From NCBI GenBank assembly GCA_964242115.1, contig CAXSZX010000003.1, forward strand, positions 1 to 64,000: a DNA stretch of 64,000 nt, given 5' to 3'. This DNA is from BOG-908 sp964242115. Its GTDB lineage: Bacteria; Pseudomonadota; Alphaproteobacteria; Acetobacterales; Acetobacteraceae. Of the stretch, positions 34,078 to 43,542 are shown in pieces. The notes beneath the pieces are model-generated. The model saw nothing but the letters and a program-made list of their open reading frames with translations, was not told the DNA's origin and ran no database searches. A program made the translations under genes and the position numbers. How positions within the stretch are numbered: position 1 is the stretch's first letter; each line of letters begins with the position of its first letter.

Positions 34078-35253
34078 TCAGCCAGCCGTTGCAGATGCGT
34101 CCCAGGGAACGAGCAGGCTGACGGCGGCCTGTGCCGCCACGCCCTCGCCGCGGCCGGGGAAGCCCAGCCGCTCGGTGGTCGTGGCTTTCACCGAGATGCG
34201 GCCGAGGGGGACACCGAGCAGCTCGGCGAGCCGCGCGCGCATGGCCGGGGCGTGCGGGGTGATCTTCGGGCGCTCGCAGATGAGGGTGACGTCGGCGTTG
34301 GCGAGCTGGCCGCCAGCGGCTGCGATCCGCTCGGCGGCGTGGCGCAGGAAGCGGGCGCTGTCGGCATCCTTCCAGGTGGCCTCGCTGGGTGGAAAGTGGC
34401 GACCGATGTCACCTTCGGCCAACGCGCCGTAGATCGCGTCGCACAGCGCGTGGATGCCGACGTCGGCGTCGGAATGGCCGTCCAGCCCGAAATCGCAGGG
34501 CAGTTCGACGCCGCACAGGATCATCTTGCGGCCCGGCTTGGTGGCGTGCACGTCGAAGCCGGTGCCCACCCGGCAGACAAGCTGCGCGGCCGGGGCCTGG
34601 CGCGTGCGCTCCAGGGTCTGCTCCAGGCGGGCAGCGTCGCTGGCGATGGTCAACTTGACGTTCTCCTCATGTCCCGGAACGGTCGCGACAGCGTGCCCCG
34701 CCTGCTCCAGCAGCCACGCATCGTCAGTGGCGCCGGGGCCGGCCGGCTGGCGGTGCGCCTCCAGCAATGTGGCAAAACGGAAGGCCTGCGGGGTCTGCGC
34801 GCGGTAGAGGCCGGCACGCGGCACGGTGGCGCTGACGATGCCGCTCTCCGCCCGCTTCAGCGTGTCGGCCACCGGCACCGCCGGGATGGCGCCGTGATGG
34901 ACCCGGAGCGCGTCAAGCAGGTCGGCAATGGTGCCGGCCGGGACGTGCGGCCGCGCGGCGTCGTGCACCAGGACCACGTCCGGCGCGTGCGCCACGAGCG
35001 CCTCCAGCCCGGCGCGCACGCTGTCCTGACGCGTGGCGCCGCCGGGGACGGTCGGCAAGTGGTCCAGGCCGGCAAGTGCTACATCGATGGGCGCCGCCTC
35101 GCCCACTGCCTGCAACAGGGACACGTGCGGGACGAGCGCTTCGGCAGCCCAGCGCAGCACGGGGCGGCCGGCGAGCGTGGTGAACTGCTTGGGGGACGGG
35201 CCGCCGAAACGGCTGCCGCTGCCGGCGGCGACGAGGATGGCGGCAATGCGCAT
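34078..35253 (-). CDS. ispDF: Bifunctional IspD/IspF enzyme
   Basis: 391 residues from ATG 35253. Residues 1-225 are IspD (MEP cytidylyltransferase): AAGSGSRFGGPSPKQF, VLVHDAARPHV and GHEENVKLTIASD. Residues from about 230 are IspF (cyclodiphosphate synthase): RVGTGFDVHA, GHSDADVGIHALCDA, RHFPPSEATWKDADS. The two catalyse non-consecutive steps of the MEP isoprenoid pathway. Fusion is typical of alphaproteobacteria. The C-terminus ends SLLVPWDASATAG. The gap to the RTX gene is about 100 bases without a repeat. Confidence 0.97.
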   Translation of the reverse strand: MRIAAILVAAGSGSRFGGPSPKQFTTLAGRPVLRWAAEALVPHVSLLQAVGEAAPIDVALAGLDHLPTVPGGATRQDSVRAGLEALVAHAPDVVLVHDAARPHVPAGTIADLLDALRVHHGAIPAVPVADTLKRAESGIVSATVPRAGLYRAQTPQAFRFATLLEAHRQPAGPGATDDAWLLEQAGHAVATVPGHEENVKLTIASDAARLEQTLERTRQAPAAQLVCRVGTGFDVHATKPGRKMILCGVELPCDFGLDGHSDADVGIHALCDAIYGALAEGDIGRHFPPSEATWKDADSARFLRHAAERIAAAGGQLANADVTLICERPKITPHAPAMRARLAELLGVPLGRISVKATTTERLGFPGRGEGVAAQAAVSLLVPWDASATAG

Positions 35254-35328
35254 GCGGCGCGGTGTGCGCGAGAGGCTTGGGGGATGCAAGCCTTGGGACG
35301 CGGTTGCCCGGCGGCGAGAAAGACTAGG

Positions 35329-35356
35329 TCACCACGACGGCACGAAGGACACGAAG
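35329..35356. repeat. CACGAAGG-type short repeat
   Basis: TCACCACGACGGCACGAAGG followed by ACACGAAG contains three near-copies of CACGA(A/C)GG. Similar CACGAAGGCACGAAGGACAC strings occur between genes in many unrelated bacteria. A diverged inverted relative lies at about 35648-35662. Confidence 0.55.
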
Positions 35357-35424
35357 CAGACGACGATCGACGCCTTTCGGCAGGTGGGCGACCAGGTCGT
35401 CTGACCGGTCGCGGCTGAAGAACC

Positions 35425-35570
35425 GCAAGCAAGCAGTTCTTTTTGGGAAAAAAGAATCAAAAACGTTTGGTCAAAAGTCTTCGGTATCTAAGGCGCGCCT
35501 TGGCTGAACGATCCGCGACAGCCGGGAAAAAAGTTTTTTGCTGCTGCCCAAAAAAGCAGGCCTTGCCTTC
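35425..35570. repeat. Dispersed hairpin repeat, copy 17
   Basis: Diverged arms: AAGCAGTTCTTTTTGGGAAA on the left and CTGCTGCCCAAAAAAGCAGG on the right. Box TCCGCGACAGCCG is toward the right. Confidence 0.85.
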
Positions 35571-35738
35571 TCTCCATTTCGGAAACAGACCCGAAACGCC
35601 CCGCGCCGAACATACCTCATTCCCGCGCCAACCAACCTGTGTTTTTCATGCCTTCGTGGTCGACTTGCTCCTTAACCCCGCGACGTCGACGTTCATCGCA
35701 TTGCAACATGCCCGCTTCTTGGCTAGCGTGCCTAAATC

Positions 35739-36791
35739 ATGGGCAGCACGTTAACAAGCATCAGCCTCGGCGACGGCGTCACCTTGGACACCCCGGTCAT
35801 CCTCGCTCCGATGTCCGGCGTCACCGACCTGCCGTTCCGCAGGCTGGCCAAGCGCATGGGCACCGGCATGGTGGTCTCCGAGATGATCGCCTCCTGGGCG
35901 ATGCTGCGGGAGAACCGCAACACGCTGCGCATGGCGGCTCTCGACGAGGGCGCCGGCCCGCGCGCCATCCAGCTCGCCGGCTGCGAGCCGGCGGCGATGG
36001 CCGAGGCGGCGCGGATGTGCGTGGACCTCGGCGCCGAGGTGATCGACATCAATTTCGGCTGCCCGGTGCGCAAGGTGGCGGTGGGCCAGATGGCCGGCTC
36101 CGCCCTAATGCGCGACGAGGCAGCCGCCGCGCGCCTGCTGGAGGCCACCGCCCAGGCCGTGCCGGTGCCGGTGACGCTGAAGATGCGCATGGGCTGGGAC
36201 CACGCCAGCCTGAACGCGCCGCGCCTGGCCGCCATCGCCGAGCAGGCCGGCATTCGCATGGTCACCGTGCACGGCCGCACCCGGCAGCAATTCTACACCG
36301 GCACGGCGGACTGGGATTTCGTCGCCGGCGTGAAGCAGGCGGTGCGCATCCCGGTGATCGTCAACGGCGACATCACCACAATGGAGGCAGCCGCCGACGC
36401 ACTGGCGCGGTCCGGCGCGGACGGGGTGATGGTGGGCCGCGGCTGCTACGGGCGCCCCTGGTTCCCGGCGCAGATTGCCCATTTTTTGCGCACTGGGTCC
36501 CGCCTGCCGGAGCCCGACCTCGCCACCCAGCAAGCCGTCCTGCTGGAGCACTACGACGCCATGCTGACGCATTTCGGCACCGATGCCGGGCTGCGCCTGG
36601 CCCGCAAGCATGTTGCCTGGTACTCGCGCGGTCTGCCTGGCTCGGCGGAGTTCCGCGCTGCGGTCATGCGGCTGGCCGAGGCGCCGGCGGTGGTTGCGCT
36701 GATCGGGCGCTTCTACGCGCCGCTGGTCGAGGCCGGGCTGAGCCGCGTCACCGGCGGCGCGGAACTGGAAATGGCGGAGCTGGCAGCATGA
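35739..36791 (+). CDS. dusB: tRNA-dihydrouridine synthase B (NifR3)
   Basis: 350 residues. FMN-binding TIM barrel with LAPMSGVTDLPFR, DINFGCPVRKV (catalytic Cys), LKMRMGWD, TVHGRTRQQFYTG, VNGDI and DGVMVGRGCYGRPW. It reduces uridines in the tRNA D-loop. The gene lies directly upstream of ntrB, its stop overlapping the ntrB start (ATGA). This nifR3-ntrB-ntrC order is conserved in alphaproteobacteria, so it shares nitrogen-regulatory transcription. Confidence 0.96.
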   Translation: MGSTLTSISLGDGVTLDTPVILAPMSGVTDLPFRRLAKRMGTGMVVSEMIASWAMLRENRNTLRMAALDEGAGPRAIQLAGCEPAAMAEAARMCVDLGAEVIDINFGCPVRKVAVGQMAGSALMRDEAAAARLLEATAQAVPVPVTLKMRMGWDHASLNAPRLAAIAEQAGIRMVTVHGRTRQQFYTGTADWDFVAGVKQAVRIPVIVNGDITTMEAAADALARSGADGVMVGRGCYGRPWFPAQIAHFLRTGSRLPEPDLATQQAVLLEHYDAMLTHFGTDAGLRLARKHVAWYSRGLPGSAEFRAAVMRLAEAPAVVALIGRFYAPLVEAGLSRVTGGAELEMAELAA

Positions 36792-37933
36792 GGCTGCCGC
36801 TCGCGCGCGCGCGCGCCAGGCTCGCCGTCGTAGGTCAGGCGCCCGACCGCACGGCGGATCCGGCCGCCATGCTCTCCGCCCTGCCGCTGGCCTGCGTGCT
36901 GGTCGACACGGAGAACCGCTTCACCTTCGCCAACCCCGCGGCGGAGAGCTTCTTCGGCCTGTCCATCCAACAGCTCCGGCAACTTGCACTGAGCGACCTG
37001 ATCGCTGCCGACAGCCCCCTGCTGGCGCTGGTCGAGCAGGTACGCAGCATGGACGCGGTGGTCAGCGACCACGATTTGGCCTTCGAGGGACCGCGCCTGC
37101 AGCGCCGCGGCGTGACCGTGCAAGGCGCACCGGTGCCCGAGGACCCGGGCTGCGTGATGCTGACACTGCAGGACAGCTCGCCGGCCCGCGCGCTGGACCG
37201 GCAACTGAACTTTCGCAGCGCCGCGCGCTCGGTGGCCGGCATGGCGGCGATCCTGGCGCACGAGGTGAAGAACCCGCTCTCGGGCATCCGCGGTGCGGCC
37301 CAGCTGCTCGAGAGCACGGCCGCGGATGCCGGCGACCGGGAGCTCGCGGTGCTGATCCGCGACGAGGCCGACCGGATCCGCGCGCTGGTCGAGCGCATGG
37401 AGATGTTCAACGAGAAGGGGATCACCCGCGGCGCGGTCAACATCCACCGCGTGCTGGAACACGTGCGCACGCTGGCGCAGACCGGCTTCGCCGCCCACCT
37501 GCGCATCGTCGAGAACTACGACCCCTCGCTGCCCCCGGTGCTGGGCAACCGGGACCAGCTGGTGCAGGTGCTGCTCAACCTGGTGAAGAACGCGGCGGAG
37601 GCGATCAGCAGCGAGGGCGGCAGCGGCGAGATCACCCTGTGCACCGCCTACCGCCACAGCGTCCGCCTGGCGGTGCCGGGATCGGATCAGCGCGTCCACC
37701 TGCCGCTGATGGTCACGGTTCGGGACAACGGGCCCGGGATCCCGGACCACATCCGGCCGCACCTGTTCGAGCCGTTCCTGACCACCAAGCCGACCGGCAG
37801 TGGCCTTGGTCTTGCACTGGCGGCGAAGATCGTCGGCGACCATGGCGGGATCATCGAGGTGGAGAGCATGCCCGGGCGGACCGAAGTGCTGCTGCACCTG
37901 CCCGTGCTGACCGACGAGACGGAACCGAGTTGA
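36788..37933 (+). CDS. ntrB: Nitrogen regulation sensor kinase NtrB
   Basis: 381 residues, cytoplasmic with no membrane segment. PAS domain at about 30-130 (LACVLVDTENRFTFANPAAES). Phospho-acceptor His158 is in ILAHEVKNPLSG. The ATPase domain has NLVKNAAEAI (N box), VRDNGPGIP (G1) and PTGSGLGLALA (G2). It phosphorylates or dephosphorylates NtrC according to PII and nitrogen status. ATG at 36788 overlaps the dusB stop. The ntrC gene starts 85 bases downstream. Confidence 0.96.
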   Translation: MRLPLARARARLAVVGQAPDRTADPAAMLSALPLACVLVDTENRFTFANPAAESFFGLSIQQLRQLALSDLIAADSPLLALVEQVRSMDAVVSDHDLAFEGPRLQRRGVTVQGAPVPEDPGCVMLTLQDSSPARALDRQLNFRSAARSVAGMAAILAHEVKNPLSGIRGAAQLLESTAADAGDRELAVLIRDEADRIRALVERMEMFNEKGITRGAVNIHRVLEHVRTLAQTGFAAHLRIVENYDPSLPPVLGNRDQLVQVLLNLVKNAAEAISSEGGSGEITLCTAYRHSVRLAVPGSDQRVHLPLMVTVRDNGPGIPDHIRPHLFEPFLTTKPTGSGLGLALAAKIVGDHGGIIEVESMPGRTEVLLHLPVLTDETEPS

Positions 37934-38018
37934 CGGCGACATCTGCTCCGGAGCAGGTGCCGATCGGACAGAGCGCCTGATCGCGCCGTGATGCGGTCCG
38001 GCTTGATCGAGAGAGTGC

Positions 38019-39461
<1,443 letters not shown>

Positions 39462-39590
39462 GCAAGCAAGCGGTTGTTTTTGGAAAAGAGAACCAAAAAC
39501 TTTGTGCCCTCGAGTTGGCGTTGAGGGAGGTTCCGCGACAGCAGGACCAAGAGTTTTTTGCTGCTTTTGTTCAAAAAAGCAGGCCTTAGC
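39462..39590. repeat. Dispersed hairpin repeat, copy 18
   Basis: Begins at the ntrC stop. Left arm AAGCGGTTGTTTTTGGAAAA with GAACC, core CCCTCGAGTTGGCG then GAGGTTCCGCGACAGCAGG, CTGC/GCAG arm on the right. Confidence 0.9.
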
Positions 39591-39700
39591 CCTCTTGCCG
39601 GAATGCGGCAGGCCGATGCGTTCCCAATGACCTCACACCAAACTTTTGTTCGCGGAGGCGTTCGGCGTGCAGTAGCGTGGGCGCTCAGGAAGGGTCGAAC

Positions 39701-40000
39701 ATGCGGGTTGCCATCATCATTGCGGCGTTTTGCGCTGGGTGCGCCATGATGCCGAGCTACGAGCGCGACAGTGCGATGCGTCCGGCCGCTCTGCTGGACG
39801 CCTACCTGGTAGCGCACGGCATGGCCGCAAGCTACGCCCAGAGCCCCTATGCCAACCCGGACGTGGTGCTGCAGCTCGCGCGACTTGACCTGCGCGCGGC
39901 CGCCGCGATGCGTGACCACGATAGCGACGCGACCGAACAGGCTGTGGCTGCGCTGACGGCGTTTGCGGCCCGGCAGTCGGCCGAGGGACCGGTTCAGTAA
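39701..40000 (+). CDS. Small putative lipoprotein
   Basis: 99 residues from ATG 39701. MRVAIIIAAFCAGCAMM has a lipobox (CAGC). The remainder is helical and rich in Ala, Asp and Arg (LLDAYLVAHGMAASYAQSP; VLQLARLDLRAAAAMRDH). No family is recognised. It is isolated, with a degenerate repeat fragment right after its stop codon. Confidence 0.65.
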   Translation: MRVAIIIAAFCAGCAMMPSYERDSAMRPAALLDAYLVAHGMAASYAQSPYANPDVVLQLARLDLRAAAAMRDHDSDATEQAVAALTAFAARQSAEGPVQ

Positions 40001-40038
40001 GGCAAGCGGTTCTTTCTGAAAAAGAACTGAAACTTTAC
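40001..40038. repeat. Dispersed hairpin repeat fragment, copy 19
   Basis: GGCAAGCGGTTCTTTCTGAA with AAAGAACTGAAACTTT: one arm only, stem still pairing (GTTCTTTC/GAAAGAAC-like), directly after a stop codon. Confidence 0.75.
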
Positions 40039-40171
40039 CTCTTTTGCTTCGTGTAGCCGAAGACCCTCGGTAGTCGGACTATGAGCCGTCCGCGGCTGGT
40101 GCAGCCGTTAACAAATTGGGCTCTGAGGGTTGAGCGCTGACACGGCCCGCTCGGCTGCGTAGTCTCCGGCG

Positions 40172-40594
40172 ATGAACACAGGTTACCAGCCAAAGGTTCT
40201 CGTCATCGGCGTGGACCCTTCCACCCTGGACCCGGCCGCGTGGGGTGTCACGGCGGAGCAGAACGCAGTGATACAGGCGGCGATTGCTGCATCCGAGCGG
40301 GAGTTCATAGACGCCGGTTACGATGTTACGATGTGCCTGATCGCCCTCGATGCCGACCTGGAGGCCGTCCTGGTCCCGAAAATCCGGGCCAAAACCTGGG
40401 ATGTGGTCGTGATCGGTGGCGGACTCCGCACACCGCCGGAGCTGCTGGAGTTGTTCGAGCAGGTTACGAACGCTGTCCACCTGCATGCCGCGCAGGCTGC
40501 CATCGCTTTCAACACGAACGCTACCGACTGCCTCGAAGCTGCGCAGCGATGGGTCGCACTTCCCGACGACAGCGACCGGCGAGACCGAAGCTGA
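40172..40594 (+). CDS. Conserved hypothetical protein
   Basis: 140 residues. It reads as an alpha/beta fold: KVLVIGVDP, a helix, YDVTMCLIALDADLEAV, WDVVVIGGGLRTPPEL, then helices and ATDCLEAAQRW. The alternating hydrophobic strands with GVDP and GGGLR resemble small Rossmann-like proteins seen in Acetobacteraceae and Sphingomonadaceae. No catalytic motif is recognised. It is convergent with the small leftward gene that follows. Confidence 0.72.
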   Translation: MNTGYQPKVLVIGVDPSTLDPAAWGVTAEQNAVIQAAIAASEREFIDAGYDVTMCLIALDADLEAVLVPKIRAKTWDVVVIGGGLRTPPELLELFEQVTNAVHLHAAQAAIAFNTNATDCLEAAQRWVALPDDSDRRDRS

Positions 40595-40643
40595 CCTGGA
40601 GGAACCAGACTGCAACGTCCCTCGGAAAGCAGGCGCCGCTTTC

Positions 40644-40937
40644 TCAGTCGCACTCACACCCGGGCGTGGCGCCGTCCGCCTGGCGCGTGATGTGATGGTC
40701 GATCCACTCGGAGACCAGCGCGCGCGCTTCGCTCAACCCCGCCTCCGGGTGGTGGATACGATACAACGTCGTGCAGCTCTGGAACGCCGCCATGTCGTCC
40801 GTGCCGGCGCGGCGCAATTCGCGGTAGGCGGTCACTACGGCGCGTTCGCATCTCCGTCCGATCTCGGCCACACCCAACTCCAGTTGCGAATCACTCTTAG
40901 CTGGAGTTAGGCTAACCCCATTGCCGTCCAGTCGCAA
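40644..40937 (-). CDS. Small conserved hypothetical protein
   Basis: About 97 residues. The core (AYRELRRAGTDDMAAFQSCTTLYRIHHPEAG, here noted as AYRELRRAGTDDMAAF and LYRIHHPEAG, then EARALVSEWIDHH) matches a small family in alphaproteobacteria with AYRELR and YRxHHPE motifs. The C-terminus is CECD. The start is unclear: TTG at 40937 or 40940 is the nearest, and the frame stays open to 41111, which would overlap pyrE. It is divergent from pyrE. Confidence 0.6.
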   Translation of the reverse strand: MRLDGNGVSLTPAKSDSQLELGVAEIGRRCERAVVTAYRELRRAGTDDMAAFQSCTTLYRIHHPEAGLSEARALVSEWIDHHITRQADGATPGCECD

Positions 40938-40954
40938 CAACCGAGCGCGCGTCA

Positions 40955-41000
40955 GGTTGCGGCAGGCCCCGCGCCGGGGCAGAACCGGCCTTCGGGCCTG
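40955..41000 (+). promoter_or_regulatory. Hairpin-forming leader of pyrE
   Basis: GGCAGGCC pairs with GGCCTGCC across two inner hairpins (CCCCGCGCCGGGG; GGCCTTCGGGCC with a stable TTCG loop). It ends about 30 bases before the pyrE start. It could be an attenuator, a structured 5' leader or a terminator for upstream transcription; no leader peptide is evident. Confidence 0.4.
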
Positions 41001-41028
41001 CCTTACCAGACGAAGAGGACGCGAGAAC

Positions 41029-41730
41029 ATGGCCGCCGGTGTGGTGACGGACTGGGACAGGGACGCGGCGCTGACCACCGCGCGAATCCTGCTAGAGATC
41101 GGCGCGCTCAACTTCCGCCCCGACGAGCCCTACACGCTCACCTCAGGCTGGAAGTCGCCCGTCTACATCGACTGCCGCAAGATCATCTACTTTCCCCGTG
41201 CCCGCGCCCGCATCTGCGAACTGGGCGTGGAGAAGCTGAACCGCCACGTCGGCTACGAGCAGATCGAGGTGGTGGCCGGCGGCGAGACGGCCGGCATCCC
41301 GTTCGCCGCCTGGATCGCCGACCGGCTGCAGACGCCGATGGCCTACGTTCGCAAGCAGCCGAAAGGCTTCGGCAAGAACGCGTTGATCGAGGGCGACGTG
41401 CCGGACGGCCGCCGCACCCTGCTGGTCGAGGACCTGACCACCGACGGCCGCTCGAAGATCAAGTTCACCCAAGCGCTGCGAGACGCCGGTGCGATCGTCA
41501 ACCACGCCTTCGTGGTGTTCTACTACGGCGTGTTCCCCGGCAGCCTGGAGAAGCTGGCGCAGATGGACATCCAGCTGCACCACCTCTGCACCTGGTGGGA
41601 CGTGCTGGAGGCGTGCCGCGACCGGCCTTACTTCCCCGAGCATCATCTGGCCGAGGTGCGGCGTTTCCTGGAGAACCCGGTGGCCTGGTCGAAGGCGCAT
41701 GGGGCGGATGTCGAGGCGGCGGCGAAGTAA
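41029..41730 (+). CDS. pyrE: Orotate phosphoribosyltransferase
   Basis: 233 residues from ATG 41029 with GAAGAGGAC upstream. YTLTSGWKSPVYIDCRK, VAGGETAGIPFAAW, KQPKGFGKN and the PRPP-binding motif VEDLTTDGRSK are present. It makes orotidine 5'-phosphate in pyrimidine synthesis. Its C-terminal extension (HHLCTWWDVLEACRDR and following) is the form found in alphaproteobacteria. It stands alone, between repeats. Confidence 0.95.
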   Translation: MAAGVVTDWDRDAALTTARILLEIGALNFRPDEPYTLTSGWKSPVYIDCRKIIYFPRARARICELGVEKLNRHVGYEQIEVVAGGETAGIPFAAWIADRLQTPMAYVRKQPKGFGKNALIEGDVPDGRRTLLVEDLTTDGRSKIKFTQALRDAGAIVNHAFVVFYYGVFPGSLEKLAQMDIQLHHLCTWWDVLEACRDRPYFPEHHLAEVRRFLENPVAWSKAHGADVEAAAK

Positions 41731-41862
41731 GAAAGCGGTTCTTTTTTGAAAAAAAGAACCAAAAAACTTTTATCTTCTCGGCCGAGCCCTTCCTGCACAG
41801 TCCGCGACAGCCGAGACAAAAGCTTTTTGCTTCTTTTTCTCGAAAAAGAAGGCCTTCCTTCC
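41731..41862. repeat. Dispersed hairpin repeat, copy 20
   Basis: Starts at the pyrE stop. Left arm AAGCGGTTCTTTTTTGAAAA with GAACC, right box GTCCGCGACAGCCG, right arm GCTTCTTTTTCTCGAAAAAG ending AAGGCCTTCC. Confidence 0.93.
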
Positions 41863-41930
41863 TTCTTGCCCAACGTGTACATTAACGCCGTTTAGGGGAG
41901 CACACCCTAACACCAAGGAGGGCAAGTCCG

Positions 41931-43406
41931 ATGGCAGCCGAGCACGTAGACGTCCTGATCATCGGCGCCGGCCTGTCCGGCATCGGCGCCGGCTGCCACC
42001 TCAAGATGCAGTGCCCGAAGAAGACCTACGTGGTGCTGGAAGGCCGCGCCACGCTGGGCGGCACCTGGGACCTGTTCCGCTACCCCGGCATCCGGTCGGA
42101 CTCCGACATGCACACGCTCGGCTACGTCTTCCGCCCCTGGACGGAGGCGCGCGCCATCGCCGACGGCCCGGCCATCCTGAACTACATCAAGGAAACCGCG
42201 GCCGAATACGGCGTGGACAAGCACATCCGCTACAGCCACCGGGTGGTCCGCGCCGACTGGTCCACCGAGGACGCGCTGTGGACCGTGCACGCCGAGCGGG
42301 GCCCTGACCGCGAGGCGGTGGTGTTCACCTGCGGCTTCCTGTTCACCTGCAGCGGCTACTACAACTACGAATCCGGCTACACCCCCGACTTCGCCGGCCG
42401 CGAGGATTTCTCCGGCCAGGTGGTCCACCCGCAATTCTGGCCGGAGGACCTCGAGGTCGCCGGCAAGCGCGTGGTGGTGATCGGCAGCGGTGCGACGGCG
42501 GTGACGCTGGTGCCGGCGCTGGCCAAGACCGCGGCGCACGTGACCATGCTGCAGCGCTCGCCCAGTTACGTTGCGTCGCGCCCTGGCGAAGACGCGCTCG
42601 CCAACTGGCTACGCCGCAACCTGCCCGGCAAGCTCGCCTACAGCATCACCCGGTGGCGCAACGTCGGGCTGTCGCTGTTTCTCTACCGGACGGCACGGCG
42701 CAACCCCGCCGGCTTCAAGAAGCGCCTGATCGACCTGGTCAGCGCAGAGCTCGGCCCGGATTACGACGTGGCCACCCACTTCACCCCGAAATACAACCCG
42801 TGGGACCAGCGGCTCTGCCTGGTGCCCGACTCCGACCTGTTCGCCTCCATCCGCGACGGCAAGGCGTCGGTGGTGACCGACACCATCGAGCGCTTCACCG
42901 CAGACGGCATCGCGCTCACCTCCGGCCAGGCGCTGGAAGCCGACATCATCGTGACGGCCACCGGCCTGAAGATGCAGATCCTCAGCGGCATGTCGGTGAG
43001 CGTGGACGGCGTGCGCGTCGATTTCAGCAAGTCGATGAACTACAAGGGCATGATGTATTCGGACGTGCCGAACATGGCCACCGCGTTCGGCTACACCAAC
43101 GCGTCCTGGACGCTGAAGGCGGACCTCACCTGCTCCTACGTGTGCCGCATGCTGAACTACATGGACCAGCGCGGCTACGTCGAAGCGATGCCCAAGCGTG
43201 ACGAGCGCGTGGCCGACGCGCCGTTCCTGGACTTCAGCTCGGGCTACGTGCAGCGCGCGCTGGCCGAACTGCCGCGGCAAGGCACCACGAAGCCTTGGAA
43301 GCTGAACCAGAACTACGCGCTGGACGTGCTGGCGCTGCGGTTCGGCAAGCTGGATGATGGGACGATGGTGTTTACAAGGCGGGCGCAGAAGGCGAAGGCA
43401 GCTTAA
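41931..43406 (+). CDS. Flavin-containing / Baeyer-Villiger-type monooxygenase
   Basis: 491 residues. FAD-binding IIGAGLSGIGAG at 10-21, FRYPGIRSDSDMHTLGY, the Baeyer-Villiger fingerprint FSGQVVHPQFW (FxGxxxHxxxW exactly) and the NADPH site VIGSGATAV. AAGGAGGGC precedes the start. Such enzymes insert oxygen next to ketones or oxidise heteroatoms using NADPH and O2. The substrate is not predictable; the closest types act on cyclic or steroid-like ketones. It is flanked by repeats and likely monocistronic. Confidence 0.92.
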   Translation: MAAEHVDVLIIGAGLSGIGAGCHLKMQCPKKTYVVLEGRATLGGTWDLFRYPGIRSDSDMHTLGYVFRPWTEARAIADGPAILNYIKETAAEYGVDKHIRYSHRVVRADWSTEDALWTVHAERGPDREAVVFTCGFLFTCSGYYNYESGYTPDFAGREDFSGQVVHPQFWPEDLEVAGKRVVVIGSGATAVTLVPALAKTAAHVTMLQRSPSYVASRPGEDALANWLRRNLPGKLAYSITRWRNVGLSLFLYRTARRNPAGFKKRLIDLVSAELGPDYDVATHFTPKYNPWDQRLCLVPDSDLFASIRDGKASVVTDTIERFTADGIALTSGQALEADIIVTATGLKMQILSGMSVSVDGVRVDFSKSMNYKGMMYSDVPNMATAFGYTNASWTLKADLTCSYVCRMLNYMDQRGYVEAMPKRDERVADAPFLDFSSGYVQRALAELPRQGTTKPWKLNQNYALDVLALRFGKLDDGTMVFTRRAQKAKAA

Positions 43407-43542
43407 GAAAGAAAGCGGTTCTTTTTTGAAAAAAAGAACCAAAAAACTTTTGTTCCCTTGGATACACGCTGAGGGAAACTCCGCGACAGCCGGACCAAAA
43501 GTCTTTTGCTTCTTTTCGTCAGAAAAGAAGGCCTTGCTTTCT
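43407..43542. repeat. Dispersed hairpin repeat, copy 21
   Basis: Fills the gap between two convergent stops. GGTTC/GAACC arm, CTCCGCGACAGCCGG box toward the right, CTTTTCGTCAGAAAAG arm with AAGGCCTTGC. Confidence 0.94.

Larger units (their letters stand above)
35254..35738. other. 485-base gene-free region between ispDF and dusB
   Basis: Divergent upstream region. It holds hairpin-repeat copy 17, a CACGAAG-type short repeat at 35329-35356, and a possible partner of that repeat (CATGCCTTCGTGGTC, about 35648-35662). The promoters of ispDF and dusB must lie here, but I cannot place -35/-10 boxes confidently. Confidence 0.6.

Noticed and set aside
40644..41111. 155-codon reading of the small minus-strand gene
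   Set aside because: The first 58 codons overlap the pyrE leader and start and are Arg-rich; a TTG near 40937 is more plausible.
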